Below are positions 47,588 through 56,285 of a stretch of DNA of 64,000 bases, one piece after another. The translations under genes were made by a program, and so were the position numbers. Source of the stretch: an uncultured Oscillospiraceae bacterium (GTDB lineage: Bacteria > Bacillota > Clostridia > Oscillospirales > Ruminococcaceae); the NCBI GenBank assembly GCA_934446355.1, contig CAKSEC010000002.1:1-64000 (forward strand), in the 5' to 3' direction. The notes under the pieces are model-generated. The model searched no databases. It was not told the origin of the DNA and worked only from the letters and a program-made list of their open reading frames with translations. Each line of letters starts with the position of its first letter. The first letter of the stretch is position 1.

Positions 47588-48556
47588 ATGGATAATTTCA
47601 TTCAGGCGGATATATATACCACTTCGCAGGCTATCGACGGCATAACCGGTGCACTGACTGATTACGGCATTACCGGCTTTATCATCAGCGACAGCGCAGA
47701 TTTCGAGAGTTTTCTCGCTGACAAGAACGCCAACTGGGACTATGTTGATGATGAACTTATGGGGCTGAGCAAGGTCGAGCCGCATATTACCATATACGTT
47801 CACGACAATGCGCAGGGAGCGGAAATGCTCGCTGCGATACGGTCCCTTATCGAGGGCTGGAAGCAGGGCGATACCGACGGCTATTACGGAAACCTGCGCA
47901 TGGAGCTTGCCAACGTAAAGGAAGAGGACTGGGCGAACAACTGGAAGAAGTACTACAAGCCGTTCCGCGTGGGCAAGACGCTTGTCGTGAAGCCCTCTTG
48001 GGAGGACGTAACGCCCGCTTCCGGCGACAGAGTGCTGGAAATAGACCCTGCGTCCACGTTCGGCACGGGTCAGCACCACACGACGAAGCTTGTCATGGAA
48101 GCGCTTGAGGGCATAGTAAAGACGGGCGACAGAGTTCTCGATCTTGGCTGCGGAAGCGGTATTCTTTCTATTGCTGCGCTGCTGTTCGGCGCAGAGAAGG
48201 TCACCATGTGCGATATATTCGAGAATGCGGTCAAGACCGCCTCTGAGAACGTTGAGAAGAATAAATTCACGCAGGAGCATTATTCGGCGTTCTGCGGAAA
48301 TATCATCGAGGACGAGGGACTGCGTGAGCGCCTTGGTACAGGCTATGACGTGGTTTGCGCAAATATCGTGGCAGACGTTATCATTGGAATGAGCCCGCTT
48401 TTCGCAGGCTTCATGAAGCCGGAAGCACGGCTTATCGTGTCCGGCATAATCGACGAGCGCATGGACGAGGTGACTGCGGCGCTGGAAGCAAATGGCTTCA
48501 ATATACTGCAAAGCTATAACGAAGAGGGCTGGAACTGCATAGTGCTCAGCCGATAA
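47588..48556 (+). CDS. prmA: Ribosomal protein L11 methyltransferase
   Basis: A 322-residue PrmA. The N-terminal substrate-recognition domain is followed by the AdoMet-binding core: EIDPASTFGTGQHHTTKLVMEAL near residue 155, then VLDLGCGSGILSIAALLFGAEKV near 178, and CANIVADVIIGM (the NxxA/NI motif) near 257. It methylates L11 on several lysines and the N-terminus. GGAGG precedes the ATG. A small membrane gene follows. Confidence 0.95.
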   Translation: MDNFIQADIYTTSQAIDGITGALTDYGITGFIISDSADFESFLADKNANWDYVDDELMGLSKVEPHITIYVHDNAQGAEMLAAIRSLIEGWKQGDTDGYYGNLRMELANVKEEDWANNWKKYYKPFRVGKTLVVKPSWEDVTPASGDRVLEIDPASTFGTGQHHTTKLVMEALEGIVKTGDRVLDLGCGSGILSIAALLFGAEKVTMCDIFENAVKTASENVEKNKFTQEHYSAFCGNIIEDEGLRERLGTGYDVVCANIVADVIIGMSPLFAGFMKPEARLIVSGIIDERMDEVTAALEANGFNILQSYNEEGWNCIVLSR

Positions 48557-48607
48557 CCGAAAACATTTCCGGCGCATTCTGCATATACTGCCGCAGGAGG
48601 CGGTTTT

Positions 48608-48886
48608 ATGCAGTTCTTGTATGTGTTTTCGCTGATGTTTTTGTCGATATTCGGGCTGACCATGCTGATAAAGCTGGCGGTCTGGGCGCTGCTTTCCCGC
48701 AGTTCATGCAGGCATGATGTGTATGTGAGGGCAGGCGAGGACATAGACTGTCTTGTGGAGCAGGTGCGGCGCTGTCCGCATATCTGCAGGGTGGTCATTC
48801 TGAGCGGCGGAAATGAATGGGACGAGGAAGCCCAGCGGCTTTCCCGAAAATACAGAAACGTAGTATTTATCAGATCGGAGCGGTGA
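48608..48886 (+). CDS. Small membrane protein of unknown function
   Basis: A 92-residue protein with an N-terminal membrane segment (FLYVFSLMFLSIFGLTMLIKLAVWALL) and a short cytoplasmic tail with a CPHICRVVILSGG stretch. AGGAGG precedes the ATG. It sits between prmA and recD2 with small gaps, so co-transcription is likely. I do not recognise a family. Confidence 0.7.
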   Translation: MQFLYVFSLMFLSIFGLTMLIKLAVWALLSRSSCRHDVYVRAGEDIDCLVEQVRRCPHICRVVILSGGNEWDEEAQRLSRKYRNVVFIRSER

Positions 48887-48893
48887 AATCAAA

Positions 48894-51095
48894 TTGGATA
48901 TCGAATCAGGCGTGACCCTCACCGGTACGGTCGAGGACGTAGTTTTCTTCAACGAGGATAACGGCTATATCGTGGTAGACTTAGACTGCAACGGCGAACT
49001 GGTGACGGTGGTCGGCAATCTGGGCGACGTGCGTGACGGCGAAAGTCTGACGCTTCTGGGGGAGTACATCAATTCACCAAAATACGGCAGGCAGTTCAAG
49101 GCGGAGGTGTGCGAGCGCAGTCTGCCGAACACCGAGAGCGCAGTCAGAAAATTCCTTGGTTCTGGTGTGATCAGCGGCGTAGGTCCGTCGATGGCGAAGC
49201 GCATTGTTACCGCATTTGGAAGCAGTGCGCTGGAGGTCATAGAAAACGACCCGAAGCAGCTTTCCTCAATAAAGGGCATATCGCCGGAAAGCGCACTGAA
49301 GATAGGCAGTGAGTTTCGCAGGATAGCGGGACTGAGAAAGGCTGTGACCTACTTCGCACGGTACAGTATCACTCCAGCTGTGGTCGCTGCGGCGTGGAAG
49401 AAATACGAGATACACACGATACAGGCGGTGGAGGATAACCCGTACTGCCTGTGCGGCAGCGGCATAGACCTGCCTTTCCGTGAAGCAGACAGACTGGCTC
49501 AGGCGATGGATTTCCCGATGGACAGCGAGGAACGTGTGCTTGCGGGGATAATCTGGTGCTTAAAAGTGAATGCGAACAACGGACACACCTGCGTGCGTGA
49601 AAACGACCTTTCTGATAACGTGACCTATGAACTGGGCGTGAACGAGCGGCAGTTCTGGGACGGTCTGATGATGGCTGAACAGCGGTGCGAGATAGTCAGG
49701 TGCGACAAATACGACGATAAATTCGTGTTCCTGTCGGAGTATTACCGTGCGGAATGCTACATAGCCGAAAAGCTTGCCGAGATGATAAAGCGAAACGACT
49801 GCGGCGATGAGGATTTCTCAGAGGAGATAGCGGGAATAGAGTGGGAGCAGGGAATACAGTACGAAGCGCTTCAAAAGGAAGCGATACGGGGCTGCATGAA
49901 CAATCATGTGTTCATTCTGACCGGCGGACCGGGAACGGGAAAAACTACCACGCTCAACGCCGTTATTGCGCTGTGCCGTCAGCGGAAGCTGAAAATGAAG
50001 CTTGCCGCCCCCACCGGACGTGCGGCAAAGCGAATGGCTGACCTTACCGGAGCGCCGGCACAGACGATACATCGACTGCTGGAAGTGGACTTTGGCACAT
50101 CGGCGCATTCGTTCAAGCGCAGGGAGGATAACCCGCTGACCTGCGACGTGCTGATAATCGACGAGATGTCCATGATGGACACGCTGCTGATGGAGTCCGT
50201 GCTGCGTGCGGTCAGACCCCGCACAAGGCTCATCATGGTGGGCGACAGCAACCAGCTTCCGTCAGTCGGGGCGGGGAACATACTGCGTGACCTGATCTCC
50301 GGCGGCAGAGTGCCTGCAGTAGAACTCAAGGAGATATTCCGTCAGGCGGCGCAGAGCCTTATCGTCACAAATGCGCACAGGATAGTCAGGGGAGAAATGC
50401 CGGTGCTCAACGACCGCAGGAACGATTTCTTCTTCATGCCGACCGCTTCGGAGGAGGAAACGCTGCGCCTTGTCATCGAACTTTGCAGGACAAGGCTGCC
50501 GAATACCTACGGCTATTCCGCGCTGGAGGACATACAGGTGCTGTGTCCGTCAAGAATGGGCACGGTGGGCACTCAGAGCATAAACAAGGAACTGCAGCTT
50601 GCGCTGAATCCGCCCGCAAAGAACCGCACCGAGGTGAAATACGGCAGCACGCTGTTCCGCACGGGCGACAAGATAATGCAGACCAAGAACGACTATGACG
50701 CAGAATGGCGCAGGGGCGCAGAACTGTCGCACGGCATATTCAACGGCGATATAGGCATGATACGCCGTGTCGATAAGGTCAACGGAAAGCTTGAAATAGA
50801 TTTCGATGGGCGCATGACCACCTATGACGGCGACATGATGAAGAAGATAGAGCACGCATATGCTGTGACAATACATAAAAGTCAGGGCAGCGAGTATCCG
50901 GCGGTGGTGATACCGCTTCCGAACGGAATGGACAGGCTGACCTACAGGAATCTGCTGTATACCGCAGTCACCCGTGCGAAGAATATACTTATCCTTATCG
51001 GCACACCCGCAAAGGTGAAAAGCATGGTCGAAAACGACCGCAGAATGCAGCGTTACTCCTGCCTGAAACCCATGCTGGAGGATATGTTCGTATGA
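48894..51095 (+). CDS. recD2: ATP-dependent RecD-like DNA helicase (RecD2)
   Basis: A 733-residue SF1 helicase of the RecD2 class, found without RecBC. The N-terminal domain (1-90) has an OB-like VEDVVFFNEDNGYIVVDLD, followed by helix-hairpin-helix text (LGSGVISGVGPSMAKRIV, LSSIKGISPESALKI). Helicase motif I is LTGGPGTGKTTTLNAV, motif II DVLIIDEMSMMD, and the C-terminus has HAYAVTIHKSQGSEYPAVVIP and LLYTAVTRAKNILILIG. TTG 48894 is the likely start, with GGAG about 13 bases upstream; no ATG fits better. It probably helps repair and replication fork maintenance. Confidence 0.93.
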   Translation: MDIESGVTLTGTVEDVVFFNEDNGYIVVDLDCNGELVTVVGNLGDVRDGESLTLLGEYINSPKYGRQFKAEVCERSLPNTESAVRKFLGSGVISGVGPSMAKRIVTAFGSSALEVIENDPKQLSSIKGISPESALKIGSEFRRIAGLRKAVTYFARYSITPAVVAAAWKKYEIHTIQAVEDNPYCLCGSGIDLPFREADRLAQAMDFPMDSEERVLAGIIWCLKVNANNGHTCVRENDLSDNVTYELGVNERQFWDGLMMAEQRCEIVRCDKYDDKFVFLSEYYRAECYIAEKLAEMIKRNDCGDEDFSEEIAGIEWEQGIQYEALQKEAIRGCMNNHVFILTGGPGTGKTTTLNAVIALCRQRKLKMKLAAPTGRAAKRMADLTGAPAQTIHRLLEVDFGTSAHSFKRREDNPLTCDVLIIDEMSMMDTLLMESVLRAVRPRTRLIMVGDSNQLPSVGAGNILRDLISGGRVPAVELKEIFRQAAQSLIVTNAHRIVRGEMPVLNDRRNDFFFMPTASEEETLRLVIELCRTRLPNTYGYSALEDIQVLCPSRMGTVGTQSINKELQLALNPPAKNRTEVKYGSTLFRTGDKIMQTKNDYDAEWRRGAELSHGIFNGDIGMIRRVDKVNGKLEIDFDGRMTTYDGDMMKKIEHAYAVTIHKSQGSEYPAVVIPLPNGMDRLTYRNLLYTAVTRAKNILILIGTPAKVKSMVENDRRMQRYSCLKPMLEDMFV

Positions 51096-51748
51096 GAGCG
51101 TGGGAGTTTCGGCGCAGCGCTGCGGCATTTCTTATGCCTAACCGCTGTCCGTTCTGCGGAGAGATCATAGGCGTGCTGGAGTTCTGGTGTATGCGCTGCT
51201 TCAACAGGCTGGGCTTCATTGACGATCCGGGCAGCATACCGCAGGGAGTTGACGCTTTCAGTGCAGTATGCCGCTACGCCGGTAATGCAAGGACGGCGGT
51301 GCTGCGCATGAAGAAAGGCTATTACCGCTATCCGATAGACGCATTCGCAGTGCTTATCGCTGAAAATGCGCATGAGATCATCGCCGCTTCGGACATCATC
51401 ACGGCGATACCCTCGTCCGGAGAGCGGCGCAGGGAACTTGGCTATGCCCACAGCGAGCTTATCGCAGGCATGGTGTCGAAAATATCGCGCATTCCCATGC
51501 GCAGGGTTCTGGGAGTGACCGGCGAAAAGCTGGAGCAGAAGTCGCTTGACGCAGTCCACAGATACGAGAATGCACGCAGGGCGTTTCGTGCAGTACACCC
51601 CGAAAAGGTGCGGGGTAAGCGCGTTCTGGTGATAGACGACGTATGCACGACCGGCGCCACTCTGAGCGCGGCAGCGCATATCCTGAGGGAAGCAGGCGCA
51701 GAATCAGTCAATGCGGCGGTTTTTGCCAGAACGATAAAAAGGCATTAA
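51092..51748 (+). CDS. comFC: ComF family phosphoribosyltransferase-like protein
   Basis: A 218-residue ComF protein overlapping recD2 by four bases (ATGA). An N-terminal zinc site is visible as NRCPFCGEII with WCMRCF. The phosphoribosyltransferase fold follows, with the PRPP motif RVLVIDDVCTTGATLSAAA near residue 180 and GERRRELGYAHSELI near 112. In naturally competent bacteria ComFC helps handle incoming DNA; here the linked helicase is RecD2 rather than ComFA. Confidence 0.92.
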   Translation: MRAWEFRRSAAAFLMPNRCPFCGEIIGVLEFWCMRCFNRLGFIDDPGSIPQGVDAFSAVCRYAGNARTAVLRMKKGYYRYPIDAFAVLIAENAHEIIAASDIITAIPSSGERRRELGYAHSELIAGMVSKISRIPMRRVLGVTGEKLEQKSLDAVHRYENARRAFRAVHPEKVRGKRVLVIDDVCTTGATLSAAAHILREAGAESVNAAVFARTIKRH

Positions 51749-51792
51749 TTTAACCTCGACTCATAGAAAATAATATAACAGGGAATAGTTAA

Positions 51793-53193
51793 ATGACAAG
51801 TAAAGTATCCGCCGCAGATATAGCGGCACAGCAGGAATTTATGAACAAGGTGCGGCGGCTCAGCGAGCAGCGGGAGCAGCCGCCGATAGCCCACGTACAC
51901 AGCTTCGGCTGTCAGCAGAACGTCAGCGACGGCGAGAAAATAAAGGGAATGCTGGCGAGCATGGGCTACGGCTTTTCGGGTACGCCAGACGGTGCGGACC
52001 TTGTGCTGTTCAACACCTGCGCAGTGCGTGAGAATGCAGAGGACAGGGTTTTCGGCAATCTTGGCGCATTAAAGCACAACAAGAAACTCAAACCGGATAT
52101 GCTCATCGGAGTATGCGGCTGCATGGTTCAGCAGGAGCACATCACCGAGAGGATAAGAAAAAGCTTCCCGTATGTGGATATGATATTCGGCACCCATGTG
52201 CTGCACACGCTCCCGCAGCTTGTGTACGAGGCGCTGACCACGCATCGGCGGCAGATATCTATCCCGCAGATGGACGGCGTTATCGCAGAGGGACTTCCGC
52301 TGCGGCGTGAAAGCGGCCTGAAAGCGAGCGTTCCAATCATGTACGGCTGCAATAACTTCTGCACCTACTGCATAGTGCCGTATGTGCGTGGACGTGAGCG
52401 TTCCCGTGACCCTGAGGATATCCTTTCCGAGGTGAGGGCGCTGGTCAGCGGCGGCTGCAAGGAAATACTGCTGTTGGGGCAGAACGTCAACAGCTACGGC
52501 AGGGGCACGGACGTGGATTTTCCGGAACTTCTGCGCAGGATAAATGCGATACCCGGCGAGTTCAAGATATGCTATATGTCGAGCCACCCCAAGGACGCAA
52601 CGCACGAACTTATCGACACGATAGCGGAATGCGAAAAGGTGACAAGGCACTTCCACCTGCCCGTGCAGAGCGGCAGCAGCAGAATATTGAAGCTGATGAA
52701 CCGCAGCTACACAAGGGAGCATTATCTGGAGCTCATAGACTATGCGAAAAAACGCATTCCGGACGTTGCGCTCACCTCTGATATAATCGTGGGATTCCCC
52801 GGCGAAACATACGAGGATTTTCAGGAAACGCTGAGCCTTATCCGTGAGGTGAGGTACGATTCGCTGTTCACGTTCATCTACAGCCCCAGAAAGGGCACAA
52901 AGGCGGCAGAAATGCCCGACCCCATTCCGCAGGAGGAAAAGGGCAGGTGGTTCAGGGAACTGCTTGAGGTGCAGCAGGAGATAGGCTGCAGCTCATATCA
53001 GGGATATGTCGGCAGGACGCTGCGTGTGCTGTGCGAGGGAAAGGGCAGGACGCGCGACGGCGGTCTTACCGGAAAGAGCATACAGAACATCATCGTTGAC
53101 TTCGACGGCGACGAGTCGCTTATCGGAAGCTTCGTTGATGTAAGAATAACAGGCGCGCTCAACTGGGCGCTGCTTGGGGAACTGGTAAAGTAA
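51793..53193 (+). CDS. miaB: tRNA-2-methylthio-N6-dimethylallyladenosine synthase
   Basis: A 466-residue methylthiotransferase that adds the methylthio group to i6A37 of tRNA. The N-terminal cluster Cys are in SFGCQQNVSDGE, FNTCAVRENAEDRVFGNLG and GVCGCMVQQ. The radical SAM site is MYGCNNFCTYCIVPYVRGRERSR near residue 193. The C-terminal TRAM domain starts near 390. miaA, which makes its substrate, is encoded in the same cluster at 59064. Confidence 0.95.
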   Translation: MTSKVSAADIAAQQEFMNKVRRLSEQREQPPIAHVHSFGCQQNVSDGEKIKGMLASMGYGFSGTPDGADLVLFNTCAVRENAEDRVFGNLGALKHNKKLKPDMLIGVCGCMVQQEHITERIRKSFPYVDMIFGTHVLHTLPQLVYEALTTHRRQISIPQMDGVIAEGLPLRRESGLKASVPIMYGCNNFCTYCIVPYVRGRERSRDPEDILSEVRALVSGGCKEILLLGQNVNSYGRGTDVDFPELLRRINAIPGEFKICYMSSHPKDATHELIDTIAECEKVTRHFHLPVQSGSSRILKLMNRSYTREHYLELIDYAKKRIPDVALTSDIIVGFPGETYEDFQETLSLIREVRYDSLFTFIYSPRKGTKAAEMPDPIPQEEKGRWFRELLEVQQEIGCSSYQGYVGRTLRVLCEGKGRTRDGGLTGKSIQNIIVDFDGDESLIGSFVDVRITGALNWALLGELVK

Positions 53194-53205
53194 GGAGAAA
53201 CGAAA

Positions 53206-53622
53206 ATGGACGCAATAAAGGCAGTAAGAGAACTTGGCAAGGCTATTCAGGCAGACGAGAGATACACGGAATACGCTAGGGCGAAAAAGGCGAACGACGA
53301 GGATATGGAACTGCAGAACCTCATCGGCGAGTTCAACCTGCTCCGCCAGAACGCTTCGATGGAGTACGGCAAGCCTGAGGAGGAGCAGAACAAGGAGAAG
53401 CTGGCAGACCTCAACGCAAAAATGCAGGAAGCATACGAAAAGGTGATGTCAAACGAGAACATGGCGCTGTTTACCGTGGCTAAAGCAGGCATGGACGAAC
53501 TTATGTCGCAGGTGAACACAGTTCTTACCCTGACGCTTCAGGGTGCAGACCCAGACACCTGCCCCACATCTCAGCCGACGGGCTGCACCGGAAGCTGCGC
53601 AAGCTGCGGCGGCTGCGGCTGA
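53206..53622 (+). CDS. ylbF: YlbF family regulator with cysteine-rich tail
   Basis: A 138-residue helical protein of the YlbF/YmcA family. The core KAVRELGKAIQADERYTEYARAKKANDEDMELQNLIGEFN is typical. The last 20 residues form a Cys/Gly tail (CPTSQPTGCTGSCASCGG) with five or more Cys. In Bacillus, YlbF, YmcA and YaaT form an Fe-S complex acting on RNase Y and on biofilm and sporulation control. It sits between miaB and mutS, the usual clostridial order, 12 bases after miaB. Confidence 0.9.
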   Translation: MDAIKAVRELGKAIQADERYTEYARAKKANDEDMELQNLIGEFNLLRQNASMEYGKPEEEQNKEKLADLNAKMQEAYEKVMSNENMALFTVAKAGMDELMSQVNTVLTLTLQGADPDTCPTSQPTGCTGSCASCGGCG

Positions 53623-53656
53623 TAATCAGGCTATACACTGACGGGAGGTGCGATGA

Positions 53657-56248
53657 ATGGCGCAGGATACCGAAAAGCTGTCGCCCATGCTGAGGCAGTA
53701 TCTTGACATAAAGCAGAAGTACAGCGACTATATACTTTTTTTCCGGCTTGGGGACTTCTATGAGATGTTCTTCGAGGACGCAGAGAATGTTTCCCGTGAA
53801 CTGGAACTTGCGCTGACCTCACGCGCAGGCTCTCCGATGTGCGGAGTGCCCTATCACAGCAGCGAAATATACATCAAGCGGCTGATAGATAAGGGCTATA
53901 AGGTGGCAATATGTGAGCAGATGACCGACCCCGCCGCCTCAAAGGGTCTGGTGGAGCGTGACGTTATACGTCTGGTGACCGCCGGCACGGTAATTGAAGC
54001 GAGTATGCTCAGCGAGGATACGAACAACTACATCGCCTGCATATGTCCGGATAATGACGGAAATTCGGCGGCGCTGGTGTTTGCAGATATATCCACGGGC
54101 GAGGTGCACGTATTCAACAAGAGCGGCAAGGATCTTGAACAGGAAATGATATCCGAACTGTCCAGATTCAGCCCGGTGGAGATACTCATAAATCAGAAAT
54201 TCCTTGATTTCAAGGAACTTCACCAGTTCGTCAGGGACAGGCTGAAGCGCTGCCTTTGCGAAATGCTTGACGAGGACAGGTTCGACAGCAGCGATATGTC
54301 GGTAATAACCGACCAGTTCGAGAGCGGCGCAGAACTCGGCATATCCGATATGCCGCTTGCGAAAAAGGCGCTGTGTGCGATGTTCAGGTACTTCGGCGAA
54401 ACGCAGAAGGCTACCGTAAAACGCTTCGTGTCGCTGACGGTGCATTCAGACGGCGAGTTCATGGGGCTGAATCTGACCACGAGAAGAAATCTGGAACTCA
54501 CGGAAACCATGCGCACCAAGGAAAAGCGGGGTTCGCTGCTGTGGGTGCTGGATAAGACGGTCACAGCCATGGGCAGGCGCAAACTCAAAACATGGCTGGA
54601 GCAGCCGCTGCTCGATCCGGCTTCGATATTAAAGCGGCTTGACGCAGTTGAGGCGCTCACCAAGGACGCCGCTGCGCTGTACGACATCTGCGACGCACTG
54701 AACGGCATATACGACATTGAACGCCTGATGACCAGGGTCATGTATCGCTCGGCTTCACCGAGGGACATATATTCTCTGGGTCAGACCTGCGCAAGGCTGC
54801 CGGAACTGAAACGCTGCATCTCCCGTGTGGACTGCGCACTTTTCAGGCAGCTGAACAGCGAAATAGACGAACTGAACGACATTTCCTCCCTTGTGGAAAA
54901 TTCGATAGTGGACGACCCGCCGCTGACATTGCGTGACGGCGGCGTGATAAAGGACGGCTTCAACGAGGATATAGACAGGCTCCGCAAGATAACGGGCGGC
55001 GGAAAGGGTATCCTGTCCGAGATAGAGGAGCGTGAGCGTGCCGCTACGGGAATACGCACGCTGAAAGTCGGCTATAACCGTGTTTTCGGCTATTATATAG
55101 AGGTGTCCAAGGGACAGCTTGACCTTGTTCCGCCTACCTATATCAGGAAGCAGACCCTGACCACCGGCGAGCGTTACATCACCGAGGAACTGAAAAAGGT
55201 CGAAGCCGAAATACTTGGGGCGAACGACAGGATACTTGCGCTTGAAGCGGCGGTATTCGGCGAGGTGCGTGACTTCATCGGCACAAGGCTGGAAGCGGTG
55301 CAGTCGGCTGCGGCTGCGGTCGCTGCGGTGGACGTGCTGTGCAGCTATGCGCAGGTGTCCATCGAGAACGGCTATGTTAAGCCGCAGATAACGCTTGACA
55401 GCGTGATAGAGATACGTGACGGCCGTCACCCGGTAATAGAAAAGGTGCTGACCGACCACCCGTTCACCCCGAACGACGCATATCTTGACACGACAGGCAG
55501 CAGGCTGATCATGATAACCGGCCCGAATATGTCGGGTAAATCGACGTTCATGCGGCAGACTGCAATAATCGTGCTTATGGCGCAGATAGGCTGCTTCGTT
55601 CCCGCAGCTTATGCCAAGGTAGGCGTTGTGGACAAGATATTCACACGTGTCGGCGCTTCCGACGACCTGACTTCCGGTCAGTCCACGTTCATGGTGGAGA
55701 TGAACGAGGTCGCAGATATTCTGAAAAACGCCACGAAAAAGAGCCTTGTCATTCTTGACGAGATAGGCAGGGGAACTTCCACGTTTGACGGAATATCCAT
55801 CGCAAAGGCGGTGGCTGAGTACATAAGCGGAAAGAATATCGGCTGCAAGACGCTGTTTGCAACGCATTACCACGAACTTATCTCAATGGAAAAGGAATAC
55901 GAGGGAATACGCAATTTCAGCGTTGCTGCGGTGAAGCGGGGCGATGAACTGCGGTTCCTGCACAAGATATGCGAGGGCGGCACGGACGACAGCTACGGTA
56001 TCGAGGTGGCGAAGCTTGCGGGACTACCTGCAAAGGTCATCAGCCGTGCCAAGCAGGAACTAAAGGAAATGGAACTTATCGGCAGGCAGAAGCTGAGCGA
56101 CACTATCGAGAAGTCGGCAGAGCACCAGTTCAGCTTCAATGCGATAAACGAGCAGAATGCAATAGCAAGGCTTCGTGCGGCGGATATAAATACGATGTCG
56201 CCGATGGACGCACTGATGTTTATAAAGGATATAAAAGAAACGCTGTGA
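53657..56248 (+). CDS. mutS: DNA mismatch repair protein MutS
   Basis: An 863-residue MutS. The mismatch-binding motif FFRLGDFYEMF lies near residue 28 (Phe-x-Glu region), the lever and clamp domains follow, and the ATPase has MITGPNMSGKSTFMRQTAI near 617, the Walker B IGRGTSTFDG and FATHYHEL. Length is that of the housekeeping MutS, not MutS2. The ATG has GGGAGGTG ahead. mutL follows by 37 bases. Confidence 0.96.
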   Translation: MAQDTEKLSPMLRQYLDIKQKYSDYILFFRLGDFYEMFFEDAENVSRELELALTSRAGSPMCGVPYHSSEIYIKRLIDKGYKVAICEQMTDPAASKGLVERDVIRLVTAGTVIEASMLSEDTNNYIACICPDNDGNSAALVFADISTGEVHVFNKSGKDLEQEMISELSRFSPVEILINQKFLDFKELHQFVRDRLKRCLCEMLDEDRFDSSDMSVITDQFESGAELGISDMPLAKKALCAMFRYFGETQKATVKRFVSLTVHSDGEFMGLNLTTRRNLELTETMRTKEKRGSLLWVLDKTVTAMGRRKLKTWLEQPLLDPASILKRLDAVEALTKDAAALYDICDALNGIYDIERLMTRVMYRSASPRDIYSLGQTCARLPELKRCISRVDCALFRQLNSEIDELNDISSLVENSIVDDPPLTLRDGGVIKDGFNEDIDRLRKITGGGKGILSEIEERERAATGIRTLKVGYNRVFGYYIEVSKGQLDLVPPTYIRKQTLTTGERYITEELKKVEAEILGANDRILALEAAVFGEVRDFIGTRLEAVQSAAAAVAAVDVLCSYAQVSIENGYVKPQITLDSVIEIRDGRHPVIEKVLTDHPFTPNDAYLDTTGSRLIMITGPNMSGKSTFMRQTAIIVLMAQIGCFVPAAYAKVGVVDKIFTRVGASDDLTSGQSTFMVEMNEVADILKNATKKSLVILDEIGRGTSTFDGISIAKAVAEYISGKNIGCKTLFATHYHELISMEKEYEGIRNFSVAAVKRGDELRFLHKICEGGTDDSYGIEVAKLAGLPAKVISRAKQELKEMELIGRQKLSDTIEKSAEHQFSFNAINEQNAIARLRAADINTMSPMDALMFIKDIKETL

Positions 56249-56285
56249 TACGTTCCGGAAAGCATGAATAAAAGAAAGAGAACCA

